This document shows positions 33,685 to 45,708 of a stretch of 64,000 nt of DNA, piece by piece. The DNA comes from Leucaena leucocephala. Its lineage: Eukaryota > Streptophyta > Magnoliopsida > Fabales > Fabaceae. Under the pieces are notes generated by a model. It was not told the DNA's origin. It saw only the letters and a list, made by a program, of their open reading frames with translations, and did no database searches. Location: the NCBI GenBank assembly GCA_037074615.1, contig CM073558.1, positions 14,181,001 to 14,245,000 of the forward strand, in the 5' to 3' direction. Made by a program: the position numbers and the translations under genes. Each line of letters opens with the position of its first letter. Position 1 is the first letter of the stretch.

Positions 33685-36042
33685 TATCTATTTGATCTCA
33701 CATAAATCTGAGGCATTTGAGTGAATCAAATGGACAATAATATCATAGCATTATACACTAATCGAGGTTGTAAATATTTGTCTGACCAGTTCAAATAGCT
33801 GCTTGGAGAAAAATGGAAAATTAAGCAATTAACTATCCCTAGCACTCCATAACAGAATGGAATTGCACTCCATAACATAATGGAGTTGCTAAAAGAAAAA
33901 AAATAGAACTCTTCCATTCATGGTTAGGTTTATGATAGTTCAAGCAAACCTACCAATTTCATATTAGGGTGACACTTTGTTGACAATAATCTTTATGCTT
34001 AACCGTGTGCCCTCAAAATCAATCACTTATACGCCCTAAGAGTCATGGACAAAAAGCAAGCCATATCTAACTATCCTTAAACCATAGGGGTCAATCATGT
34101 ATTTCTATGATTATTCCCATGAGTATAGGAAGTTAGGTCTTAGAGGAAAAAAGTGTATCTTTATAAGGTACTCTAAAGAGTCCAAAAGATATATTTTCAT
34201 AGGTAAAACAAAATGGAACAATGACTAAAATATAATCAAAAGATATTACATTCATTGAGACTGAATTTCCTAATAGAGGAGATATTGACCACACTGTATC
34301 TATTTACGAAGAACAGGAACAAGACAGTGTAGAAAAAATTGATAGATAAAAAATATCTAGGTATGTTAATATGAGCGGGAGCCAAGAAATGTCAACATCA
34401 ATATTGAAACAAATGGAAAAAGATAGGTAGGCAACTCCTGTCAGAAGGAGTAACAAGGAAAATGTTCCTAAGAGGTACTTCTAAATAGAAGAAGAATCAC
34501 TTCTAGTTACTTTTAAAGGGGATAATGAACCCTAGTTACTCTTGAAGGGCCTGTTCTGTACAAGAGGCCTTATCAAGTCCTGCTTAGGAGGAATAGAAGA
34601 AAGTAATAGAAGAAGAAATTGACTCAATGAAAAAGAACCAAGTATGGGTGTTACTTGATCTACCAAAAGGGCTTAAAGCCATTAGAAACAAGTAGGTTCT
34701 CAAGATTAAGAGAAAAGTGAATAGATCAATTGAAAATAATAAGGCTCAATTAGTAGTAAAGGGATATACACAATAGGAATATATAGATTATGAGGATACT
34801 TTTTCACATATTATTTGTTCCATCCATATTTCTATAAAAACTATCTACATGCATAAATCTATATGTAACAATAATTAGATTTCATTAAGAAAGGAATGGA
34901 CAACAAGGTCTATAAATTCAAAAAGTTTATTTATGGATTGAAGTAATCATCCAGATAGTGGTATTTAATATTTCATAAAGCAATAACCTCATATGACTTC
35001 AAGATAATAGATAAAGACTATTGCGTCTACATTAAGCGGATTGAGGATAATTTTATTGTATTATCATTATATGAAGATGATATTCTATAGGCTAGAAATA
35101 GTCTAGATTCGGTAGTAGGTATTAAAGAATAGCTTTCATCAAACTTTGAGATGAAGGACATGGGAGAAACAAGATACATATGTGGAGTTAAGATCTAAAG
35201 AGATTGCTCAAGAAGGATCCTCTCTCTTTCACAAGAGAATTATATTAAGAAGATACTTGAGAGATTCATTATGAAAGATTACAATCTCATGGATATCCCT
35301 GTGGCTACCGGAGTAGCCTTGAGTCCTATTTCGTGTCCCAAAACTAAGTTATATACAGATAAGATAGAAATAGTTCTATATGCTAGTGCTATTGGCAGTC
35401 TAATATATGTAATAATGTGTACAAGACCATATATCTGTTATTCAGTAGGGCATGTAAGCACGTTCTAGTCCAACCCTAGTGAGAAATACTAGAAGACAGT
35501 TAAAATGATTTTGAGATACATGAAGGGCACCGCTAATTAGGCACTATGTTATGAAAGAAGCGATTTACACCTAATAGTATACTCTAATACTGATGTAGGC
35601 AAAGATGAAAAGAGTGTAGATCGGCTTTGGGTCATACCTTCTTTCTCAACAATATTGCCATATGTTGGAGCAGCAAAAAGCAAACATGCATTATATTATA
35701 CTCTATATAAGCTAAGTTTGTGACATGTAGTATAGTAGTGCAAGAGGCTTTGTGACTAGAAAGATTCACAAAACACATTGGATTTGTAAATAAGAGTACT
35801 AATCCAGTGTTAGTACAATGTGACAATATTGTAGCCAAAGCCATAGCCTACACTAAAAACCTTAAGTATCATGGCAAGACCAAGCATATTGACATCAAAT
35901 ACAATTTTGCTATATGGTACAAAAAATTGTTACCATGCAATACATTTCTATCAAAGGTATGGTAGCATATCCCTTAACAAAGCTAATAAGAAAAAAAGTC
36001 TTTGAGAGACATGTAAAAGCTCTTGGTATGCATAAAATGTGA
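33685..36042 (+). pseudogene. Ty1/copia pol: integrase, reverse transcriptase, RNase H
   Basis: Decayed copia polyprotein in several frames. Integrase is seen at 33690-33910 (CKYLSDQFK, then QLTIPSTP and QNGI). The reverse transcriptase start is near 34600 (MKKNQVWVLLDLPKGLK, AQLVVKGYTQ, IDYEDTFSH), then KFKKFIYGLK at 34915. The catalytic box reads LYEDDIL near 35070, where LYVDDIL is usual. Downstream are MKDMGETRYICGVKI (35150), SAIGSLIYVIMCTRP (35385) and RNase H end KTKHIDIKYNFA (35880). The frame ends at a natural-looking stop, LGMHKM then TGA 36040-36042. Stops and shifts exclude function. Confidence 0.9.
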
Positions 36043-36491
36043 AATGCAAACCTTATGTAATGCTTTTATAATTGATGGAATTATGTTTTTTTTCATTATG
36101 TCTGTGTGAAAGTATACAATGCCTAGTATGTCATATAGGTAAAAGAGAAAGGCTTTCTCACACGAGCAACCACCTTTGACGCTAAGGTGGAGTGTGCAAA
36201 GATGAGACATTTGTATTCACCAGTAAAGTGGCAAAGAGTACTGATATGGTAGAGAAGAAACATAACTATATGTCACCTCGACTAAAGTGTGGCAAGTAGA
36301 GATGTGATCCGTACACATGAAATTGGATTGAACTATGGAAACCCACTTCCATGATTCCTTTTAACAAATGACAAATCTTTCAACGTCGATGTCATAGAGA
36401 TGAAGTTGAAGAATTTGAGTTTAGATACTGAGAGTGTCCAGACTTAAATCTATGCAATGTTTGTAATAGATCCAAAATGATGTACGCTATT
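36043..36491 (+). mobile_element. 3' flank of the copia element, probable start of its 3' LTR
   Basis: Follows the pol stop. A purine-rich GGTGGAGTGTGCAAAGATGAG near 36187 could be the polypurine tract, but no matching 5' LTR is in the window to prove it. Interrupted at 36491 by the SIRE-like solo LTR. Confidence 0.4.
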
Positions 36492-38830
36492 TGTTAGACC
36501 AATGTTTTGATTATGAAAATTGAGAAAGGATTTCAAAAAGCATTTTAACTAATAAAGAGCATTTATCGGTAAGCATATTGATAAAGGGTTTGATCGATTA
36601 GTCTTTCGATAAATTAGAAAGGAATTTGTGAAAAGAATTGTTTTCATAAGTACATTTATAGATGACCTATTCGATAAGCTTGCTTATCATTAAGACCTTC
36701 GATAAATAAACTATTAAGAAACACTGAGTTTTTATTTTAAAACTATTTCTCTTCAAAGAATTATTCGATAAAGCTACTTATCAATAAAGCCTTTAATAAA
36801 TTTGAAAATGACTTAGTCTATTTTGTGATAGCATTTATCCAAGTATTTATCAATAAAATGATTGCTCGATAAAGACTTCAAAAAGAAAGCTTTGTGAAAA
36901 TTGTTTTTGAAATGGATTTATTAAAGTCTTAATTGATAAATGGGTTGATCAATAGGGAATTCGATAAATAAAGATTTCTCTGTTTAATATCGAGTGTCTT
37001 ATTGTTTGAACTATATTTTCAAATCTCATTTATCAAATAGTTGATCGATAAAGTTATTTATCGAAGAACACTTTGATAAATAAAGGAAATTTCTGATTTA
37101 TAAAGAACACTAAAGTATTGTTTTGATAAATGATTTTGATGGTGATTTATTGCTTATAATGTTGCCAAATTGTTTGAATGATCTATTTCTCAAAGTGTTT
37201 TAAGAAATCTTGTAGAAAGAAGAGATATTAGACATGAAAGAAGAAAGTTTGACATTGCTCTTCTGATATTTATCAATAAGTTATTCGATAAGCCTATTTA
37301 CCGAAGAACACTTCGATAAATTTAATATTCTAAAATCTAAGAACTTATAATATTTATCGAATAGCTATTCCATAAGTCTATTTATTGAAGTCTTTTTTGA
37401 TAAGGGCCCTTTTCAATAAGGACTTCAATAAATAAGGAAAATTTTTATATTCTGAATTTCTTATAAATTTAACGTATGATTCTTTGAATGATTTTAATTA
37501 GCTTATGACTTGCTAAATGATCTGATGAACTCTTGTTTGCAAATATATTACATGGTTTAAAAGATCAAAGAATGTTTGAAAGTATGTTTGAAGAGTTTGA
37601 AAAGAATATTCTTCAACATTTATCAATAAGCTATTCAATGAGCCTATTTATCAAAGAACACTTCGATAAATAATATATTATGAAACATATCGATAAGTCT
37701 GAAAGCTTATGTTTTGAAAGAATATTTTCAAGAGTTATTCGATAAGGACATTTATCCAATAACTATTTAATAAATCATGAACTATTTCCTTATAATTTAT
37801 TGAAGATTTATCGAAGTACTTTTCAATAAGGCTAATTATTGAACAATTGTTCAAAAAGGTTTTAACCGTTTCAAATGTAATTCTTAAGCAATTTATCAAA
37901 TACCTTTTCGATAAAGGTGTTCTTAAATAAACTCTTCGATAAGTCAATCTATTTTGGAAAAAGAGTTTTAAACCATACCTTATCAGATTTTAATCATTAA
38001 TTCTAAATCATTTGGAAATAATTGCTATATGCTTACATTGATTAATATATCTTCTTTAAAGCATATTTCAATATCATTTGCAGACTAAAACAAAGATCAA
38101 ACGAAGAGATTGATTAAAGAACAAAGTCATATGCATACATCCCCAATAACATATATATTTTCCAATGGCTATCTCAACGGTTATCAATAGATTTATGAAG
38201 AACCAATCTATAAAAGAAGATGAAGCTAAAGAGAGAAAGCTAATAAAATGAAGGAAGACAAAAGACTTTAGAGAAAAAAATTTCTCAACAATTTATTAGG
38301 TATATGTATTCACTCTATTTCTCCTCATTGGTATATAACATATTATATTCTTGAGAGAAAGAAATTTAGAAAATTTGTATTTAAGTAATTATCACAATTT
38401 TTCTAGTTGAGATATATATTTGTAAAACAACATTTCATTTTCTGAGTTGCTCAAGAATGGGTCCCTTGAGTGGTTATCACCTTACAAGATTGTAAGGGAG
38501 AGTAAGAGAGATTATCACTTGTGTTACCTTACAGGTTGTAAGGGGGAGTGAGTAGAATCTCACAAGTGATGCATTGAGGCGCCAAGAGCCTATCTAATCT
38601 TGGAAGATAGTGGAACATTTAGAGGAGTTCTGAGGACTGGACGTAGACCAAGTGGTGGGTTGAACCAATATAAATTGCGAGTGTTCAACTTCTTACCTAT
38701 CTGCTTCCTTTGACTTTTTACAATTGGCAATATCCTTCAAAACTTAATCTTTTGATTTTAATTTAAAGTTCTTAAAGTTTTTAAAATCACTCAATTTAGC
38801 CCCTCTTGTGTAATACAACCAGATTTAACA
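36492..38830 (+). mobile_element. Solo LTR of a SIRE/Maximus-like copia element
   Basis: Starts TGTTAGACCAATGTTTTGAT, the usual start of SIRE-type LTRs, and ends CAACCAGATTTAACA after a CCCCTCTTGTGTAATAC stretch and a GGACGTAGACCAAGTGG region, both typical of the U5 of this lineage. It is 2.34 kb with no interior, flanked by CTATT (36487-36491) and CTCTT (38831-38835), a 5 bp duplication with one change. It carries the dispersed TTCGATAA/TTATCGAA array. Confidence 0.78.
36545..37945. repeat. Dispersed TTCGATAA / TTATCGAA motif array
   Basis: More than 25 copies of an 8-9 base motif and its reverse complement, with variants TTTGATAA and TTCAATAA. A higher-order unit of about 53 bp recurs near 37055, 37268, 37350 and 37618: TTTATCAATAAG, then TATTCGATAAGCC, then TTTATCGAAGAACAC, then TTCGATAAAT. 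Spacing is irregular, so it is not a CRISPR. It lies in the U3 of the solo LTR. Confidence 0.85.
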
Positions 38831-38835
38831 CTCTT

Positions 38836-39830
38836 AAAGTATAAGAGTAACACTGTAGCCTATAATTCATACCATATATTATAGAAAAACCATAAAAGGG
38901 CAGCAAGTGAATGATCATGGATGTATGTTTCAATGACTACTGCTTTAGCATATACCCTACTAGGAAAGCGGTTATTAAAGTGATATATGGGCAAAAAGAA
39001 TATTACCTAGAGGATATATATGTATGCTATTGTTTATGACATGACCCTTATGATATTTTATTTTTATAAGTGGGGATACTAGGCTTATAAGAAAGGCAAT
39101 CTAAATCAAATATTGATTTCATACAGATTAGATTGACCATAAAAAAGTGTATATCAGTAAATCTAGGACATCTGAGACATATTATTAAACTCAGGCTATA
39201 CGAAGGAAATGTTGTCTTGTGTTTGTCCTATAAAATGGATTTCTAGTACATGCGACTAAAGGAAGATGTCAGCCCATGCAATCACATCTAAACACTTACT
39301 ATGAAAGAAAGAAGAGAAAGAGTCTAAGCCCACAATATCCAATCCACAAGTATGAGTAGTAGGTATTGGAATTTGGGCTCTAATCCGTCCTTGGTGGATT
39401 AGCCCAAATCCATATAAGTTGAGGCTCATATGACAATACCAAAAAGTTTGGGATGTTATCTTTAATTCCCTTTTATCTAAATTTTTGGTTAGAACAGTTG
39501 AGGAGACGTGGGTTGAGGGAGAAAATTAAGGAGAGGCATTTGGGGAGTATTTTCTGAAGTGCATAACTCCTAATATGTAGACCCACAAAATATCACGGAA
39601 CTTTCCTCCCTGCACATTGGTGGTCATCTCCCTTTCTCTTCTATTCTCTATTTATTTGATGTGTGCTAATACCCAAGTCCACTACAGTGACTAGTTTTCG
39701 TGTGGGTACTAAAGAAACTAATTTATATTTCCATTACGCCCGAATCTTTTAGATGACTACAAAACTTTGAATTGAGAAGAGGCAAAAATGTTCAATTAAA
39801 CGGGGAGCATGCATATTGCAACGTTCCTGT
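38836..39830 (+). mobile_element. Probable remainder of the copia 3' LTR and flank
   Basis: No coding. Phrases such as TTGGAATTTGGGCTC and GGATTAGCCCAAATCC (39367-39411) resemble copia LTR text. A CTCTTCTATTCTCTATT pyrimidine tract follows at about 39636. The assignment to the copia element broken at 36491 rests on the flanking duplication only. Confidence 0.35.
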
Positions 39831-39838
39831 GTCGAAGG

Positions 39839-40982
39839 GGCATTTTTATCAAGACATTGCAAACAGTAAATTTTTTACCCAAATCCTATGTAATGAAAAG
39901 TATTTAACAAAATACTACACTACAAATCGTTCTTGCCAAGAACGACTTTAGTTTTATATGAAGAAGTCGTTCTTGCCAATAACAACTTTACTTCAACTAT
40001 TATCTGTCTCTCTTATCACATCACTCTATCGTTATGATATTTATATTTCTTTATGGAAAAAGTGAAATCGCTCTTGCAAAGAATGATTTCAATTTTTTTC
40101 TCACCTTACCCATCTCTCATGACCGGACAAGATCATCCATTATCAAATATTAACATAAAATTTAATTAAGAGTTAGTCATGATATTAAATATAAAATATA
40201 TTTTTTATATTTATTAATTTTTAAAAATTATTTTTATAAGTATTTTTCTCTCAACAATAATCAAATAAGAGAGGGAAGAAAAATTTAAATAGATAATTAT
40301 AGTATTTTAGAAAAATTATATCATATTAACTAATTTAAATAATCTAATTAAATTAATTAAATACATATTAAATTAAGGACTTGAGAAGTAATTAATTAAC
40401 CTCACGATTGCTCTTTTTCTTTTAACAAAAAATGTTCTTGTTATATATAATATATATTTAAGGGATACAAGAGGAGGAGGAAGAGAAAGAAGGAAGGAGG
40501 CTCTCTCTCTAAGACTCGGGAGTATCTCTCTCTAAATCGAATAAGATATAATTAACTGAATCATATTATAAAAAATTAATTAAAATTATTTAGAGTCAAT
40601 AAATATGTAAATATATAATTTATTTTTAAAAGTATCTTTATTTAATTTATAGCAAAAGTGAGTAAGAGAGAGAATGAGTTGAAAAGTAGATAAGAGATTG
40701 AGTAAAAACAGAGATAAGAATAATATGGAATTAATTAAGAGTAAAATTAAAAAAATATATTAAATGTTTAGATATTTCTAAAATATATATTATAAAAATA
40801 TTAATAATGTATAAATAGCACATGTGTGGAACTAGAGGGAGGCTGAGAAAAACGACCTCATATGGTTATGCTATACACTACGCATGGAATGGGAAAGGTG
40901 ATTTTTAGTATAGTATTTTGGTAAATATTTCACCCCTTGGCTAAATTTTTTTTATTGTTTATAGTGTTTTGGTAAAAGTGCC
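39839..40982. mobile_element. Non-autonomous TIR transposon, 1.14 kb
   Basis: The ends are inverted copies over about 80 bp: GGCATTTTTATCAAGACA on the left and, inverted, GGCACTTTTACCAAAACA on the right. Imperfect 8 bp duplication GTCGAAGG (39831-39838) and GTCAAAGG (40983-40990). The interior is AT-rich and non-coding. Long TIRs suggest a Mutator-like element while an 8 bp duplication suggests hAT, so the superfamily is open. Carries palindromes of the CGTTCTTG/CAAGAACG type near its left end. Confidence 0.7.
39925..40095. repeat. CGTTCTTG / CAAGAACG palindrome cluster
   Basis: TCGTTCTTGCCAAGAACGA near 39928 is a near-perfect palindrome. Diverged copies lie at about 39966 (GTCGTTCTTGCCAATAAC) and 40068 (ATCGCTCTTGCAAAGAATGA). 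Confidence 0.7.
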
Positions 40983-40990
40983 GTCAAAGG

Positions 40991-41292
40991 AAGAATAGAA
41001 ATATCTACAAACAGATCTATATAAAAGAGATAGTTCAGACTACTAAGTTAGACCAATGTGGCTTTCAAGTAACAATTACTAAACAGTTGTTATTCTTAAA
41101 ATCACTTATCTGCTTATAGATAAATGGAGATATTAGGGTTATACCTATCTTCATGTGAGAGCTGTACATCTCATCTTTATGCTTCATGGAAGAAAAGGAA
41201 TCCCAATAAGTGCTAAAGTGGCCTTCCTTGATACAATTTATATTTCTTATAGTAATGTTTTGAATTGAAACTTTGATGATAAAAAGAAATAC
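40991..41292. other. Intervening sequence, nothing recognised
   Basis: Non-repetitive by eye, no open frame of note and no known motif. Confidence 0.4.
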
Positions 41293-41870
41293 GGGATAAA
41301 TAGCTTAGTACTTTAATGTTATGTTTTAATTATATTTAGTATTATAATCTTATTTGTGATACAATTTTATTTTCACAGTTAATTTTTAAAAAGTCAATTA
41401 AGGTACTTCTAATACCTAAAATATTTTTCCAATAGCACTTAATACTTTAACTTAAGTTTTTGATATAATTTTATCTTTAAAATATTTTTAATATCTCTTT
41501 TTACATATTTTGAGTACTCATCTTGTATACTTTTAATACTCATTTTTAATATTTTATTATTGAGCTTCTCAACTTTTCACTAGAACGTTTTTCACCACTT
41601 AAACTGCATGTTTTTGTATTGGAAATAATTAAAGATTAGCTTTGGAAACATGAAAGATAAGGGTAGAAAAATATTAAAGATGATTATTAAGAAATTGAAA
41701 ATATAATTATTGAAAATGCCAAAAATAATTATTAAAAATAAAAAAAAATGAGTACCAAAAAACATATTTAAAATTACACTTAAAAGATATTTTAATGTAA
41801 AATTATAATATAAATAAAAATAGTGAATATAATTGAAAAATAATATTAAACTTTAGATGAGATTTAGCCC
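41293..41870. mobile_element. Possible small TIR element (MITE-like)
   Basis: The left end GGGATAAATAGCTTAGTAC and inverted right end GGGCTAAATCTCATCTAAAG continue with matching ...TTTAAT...TTTTTCAATTATATT text for about 60 bp. The interior is AT-rich with internal inverted phrases (GAGTACTCAT / ATGAGTACC). No convincing target duplication, so tentative. Confidence 0.4.
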
Positions 41871-42429
41871 ATATTTTGTTTGCCAGAAAAGTTTGATGTT
41901 CTTCATTGACATAGGAACCTTGGAAAGTTCATTGAGGCCACATCCCATTCTCTAATTAAAAAATGCTGCCTCTTTCAAATTCACAGTTTTCTAGGCGTCA
42001 AAACGTCCCCGTTTTACGGACGAGCAAGGTGCGCCAAATGTGGACATCTGGTAAATGTGAGAGCATTTTGAGATGGAAGCAACACATGAGATATGTTGCT
42101 TTTCAAATGCCAGCGTTTTTTTTTAATTAACCGCGTTTGGGTGTTCTGTTAGTTAGGGTAAAATTACTCCAATTTAATATATTAGGACAAAATTATATCG
42201 TAAAATATTTTAAGGGGCTACATGCACTATAAAAATACTTCAAAATACTATATGCATATTAACTATTCAAAAAATTATAAAGTCAAGATTATTGTGCAAA
42301 GTGCTAATCACATGATTTTAATGTAAAATACTATATGAATGACCTCCTTTATTGTGAAAAGTCAAGATTACAAATTAATTCAACAACCAATCATCTAATC
42401 TAGTTTATCAAAGTGATAATCACATGATT
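41871..42429. other. Unassigned DNA
   Basis: Contains a short stretch of higher GC with CpG (about 41995-42030) and an AT-rich part from 42140. No coding or known element recognised. Could be old host sequence between elements. Confidence 0.3.
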
Positions 42430-42800
42430 ATAACTTAATTTTCCTTTCCTTCCTTTCTCTTTGAATTTTGGCTAGAAAACTTTCCCAAGGGAAAATCAAA
42501 TTTCTAACATTTAAAACCTAGGTCTTATCCTTCCAAAATACATATATAAAGACTAGTAATGATTGCTTACCTTATGACTTAGCTATCTTGGATCAAAGTC
42601 CCTTAGAAATCCTCCTTGAATTGCCTTGAATTAGTTCAAGTTTTTAGTTGACAAGAGTTTCCCCTTTCCTTCTTAGCTTCACAGTTTTATGCTTTAAGGG
42701 GGTATTTATAGCAAATTTTTAAAGGTCTTAAGAGCATTTTGCCCCTCCTTTAACTAATTATTATAATGCTTTAATCTTGAGTTTGATTGGTTGGTGAAAG
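42430..42800 (-). mobile_element. Fragment of an A/B-type gypsy LTR
   Basis: Aligns with 29900-30240 of the B LTR: the GATTGCTTACCTT box, CAAGAGTTTCCCC, and a minus-strand TATA in GGGTATTTATAGC at 42699-42712. Truncated on both sides. Confidence 0.6.
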
Positions 42801-44273
42801 AAAAAGATATTGTCATGATCCCAGCTTTCAAAATAAAGAGTGAACCTAATAATGTAGTATAAGACACAACCTTATCATTCTTCTCATTGAGCCTTAAAGT
42901 GGATTCCTAACAATTTGTGAATAATTTCATTGAAAACCTGAGTAAAAATATGGGTTCTTGGTTTGGTTCAAACATTGAAGCAAAAGAAATAAAGGTACAT
43001 TAAAATAAATATTTTTGTATTTTTTATTAGTGGAAAAATGATTTTGATGCTGAAAGAAATATGATAGGAAAGACTCTTGATGATGAAAACACAGTTATCC
43101 TTGCTCTTGATGTGGAATGAGAGTGATGAATTCATTAAGTCTTATATTAAACCCCTATTAATCGATTAAGTGTAGTTCATTAATGAGTTCAAACTCCCTT
43201 TTATCAAAGATGAATATAGACCCTTCAATGAACTCCTGAAAACCACTTAGTGTGTAAATTGAATTGGATAATGCAAAGCCCTTTTTTAACTACCAATAGA
43301 TAGATTAAGATTCTAATCAGTTGAATTAATTACTAACAATTGCTAATAATCAACTAACTCACCAAAAATCAAATTGAGATATATGTGAAAATCGATAGCC
43401 ACATCATCCAAATCAATTAGAAGTATCTAGTTTGAGAATAATCAATCGATATTCAGTCTTCAAACATATTATGAAATTCCCAAATCTAGAAATCCCAAAA
43501 CATGAAATAAAAATAGACTGAGACATAGTAATTCCCCATTGTAGGCTATGAGCTCAATCTGAGTTGTCCATCACCAAGAGACTAAAGATCTAGCCTCTCA
43601 TAGCTCCTATTGTGCTACAATCGCTGTCTAGAAGTGATGACGTGAGAGATTAAAAAAAATGATAGAAAGGTAATAAAAAAGTTGATAGAAATAGATTAAT
43701 TGGTGTAGAAATGGAAAAATTGGTGAAAAGATCAAGAAAAATGAAGGACTTGATTGATAGTTCTTGAGAGAATATTAAGAGAGTGAGAGCAGCTTCAACT
43801 TAGCCAAATATGGCAAAATATCCAGCCCCTTGTCTGGTTGTCCCCTTACCTTAATTGTAGAGTAACCTAAATAAAAATGCACATCTTCACTTACTGACTA
43901 TTCTAGTCACGATCAGATCCATAGTTTGGTCTGACCTTAGAACACAAAAAACCTCCTAGAAGAGAAATAGGTATTGACCAGTAGACTTTGAGGTCGCGAC
44001 TAAACATCATAGAAGCTGACTTTCACAATTCAGGTCCTTTTTGTCTAGTTATTCATTCTTTGCTTCACATTTGGTTCTTGATTCTCTTCCAAAATACGTG
44101 TAAATCAAAATCAAAGCTTACTGTAAAGACCAAACTAATTAAAGAATAATATATATGCAGTTTAGAAGAGTTAGTTTACCATTTTACCCTTTAGTAAGAA
44201 TATTTCTATACATAATCATGTATTACCATAGAAACATAATTATATGCATAAAATGAATGGTAAAAGTGTCACA
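42801..44273 (-). mobile_element. Athila-type LTR and 5' leader, inverted, left part
   Basis: The minus-strand copy matches, inverted, the plus-strand LTR at 61364-62363 and, in the same orientation, the block at 56873-57891. The distal part (42801-43100) corresponds to leader beyond the LTR. The LTR is broken at 44273 by element A2 and continues at 55094-55140. It contains GTCGCGAC-type motifs at 43906-44002. Confidence 0.75.
43906..44002. repeat. GTCGCGAC-type motifs in inverted Athila LTR
   Basis: TAGTCACGAT at 43906 and GGTCGCGACTA at 43992. Confidence 0.75.
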
Positions 44274-45696
44274 TGTCACATACTATTTTTTCCCTATCTA
44301 TATAATACTGATCGTGGAAAGAAGTTTGGAAATGATTGTGATGATGAATAGAAAGGAAAAATAATGATTGGACAAAGGTATAAAGATGAGGGACTAAAAT
44401 GAAAAATTTAAAAGTTCTTTGGTATAAAAAGAAATAAACTTTGACCCATTAAGTGTAATTATAAAAAGTTGAGGGCCTAAAGTATAATTTTTAAAAGTTC
44501 AAGGGCAAAATGCTAATTATTGAAAGTTGAGCCGAAAAAGACCTAAAAATATCTATAATCAAATTAGTCCCAATTTTTTTTAGTAAATAGAGAAAATTAT
44601 TCTGATCAATTTGACACAACACAGAATTTTGAGGTGAAGTCCCAAAAAATTTATATTAATTTTTAAAAAAGAGAAATTAATATAATAGTCTATTAACCTT
44701 AGAATCAGATAAAATTTAGTAATAAATTCCTATAATTAATATAAGAATTTATGAAACTGAAAGAACTCAAAAAGGAGTTCTGTAAAATTTATTATGGAGT
44801 TTACAATGTATTAAAATACCCGATAAATATATTTCGGGGAATTTCTTGGGAGTTTAGCCCAGGAAGGTAATGGACAATGTAGAGGGTCCAAAATGACATC
44901 TTATATGCTCAGGAATATTTTCAGATAAGTATGTGGGTTAGGGCTAATAAAGATTGGAAAAAATATGAAATTACGAAAATGCCACTAAGTATGCCATTGT
45001 GTTATGTCATTGAGTCAGAGTCAGAGTCAGACAAAGGGCATTTTGGTCATTTGACAAAGGTTAGATGGTCAAGGAGAGTTCCTAAAATAGTTAACCAAGG
45101 TCAAGGAATACTATAATGATGTGTAAAAAGGCAATAATGCTCTTTGAGAAATTAAAGTGAAATCGGACACTGATAAAGGGCCTTGAAGCAATTTAGGGAG
45201 TTTTATCAGGATTTCTGGGTCTCATAAAATTATGAGACTTTGTAGGGGAGTTATTTTATATTAGAATGAATTTCTAAAAAATGTTAGAACCATTAAAAGA
45301 GGTGTCTAGCATTTATTTCAAAATTAGGATATTTTAAGGATATCGGTATAAGGAAAGTTCCTTGGGAATTGTGCCAATTAGCTATTGGACTCAAGGAAGG
45401 CCTAGGGCAGCCCAATAAGTCCCAAAAGTTGTCTTGGAGCCCAAGTCTAATAGTGAATAATTTATGAATTTTTTAAAAAGAAAAGAAAAAGGAATAAAGT
45501 GAGAATTAGGATTTGCACATAGTGAGACACATGCACCCTCACACATGGTGTCCAAGACAAGGGGAGGAGAATATTTTTGTCATGTGATCTTATCTCAAGT
45601 TGGCTTTGTGGGCAAGCTTGATGTAAGAGCATTTATGAGCCATTAGATCAAATAGTCCTCAAAGTGATCTTGGCTATTGATTTTCCATAGAATTTT

Positions 45697-45708
45697 TCTA
45701 TAAATAGC
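45697..45708 (+). promoter_or_regulatory. LTR TATA box (A2, 5' LTR)
   Basis: TTCTATAAATAG followed by CCCCACA, about 1.42 kb from the LTR start. It marks the U3/R boundary, so R plus U5 is about 1.8 kb long. Confidence 0.65.

Noticed and set aside
36545..37945. CRISPR-like array of short repeats
   Set aside because: Repeats are only 8-9 bases, in both orientations, with irregular spacing, inside a plant copia LTR.
44261..44273. Alternative A2 start at the first GTGTCACA
   Set aside because: Comparison with the 3' LTR start and the exact TCACA duplication place the start at 44274.
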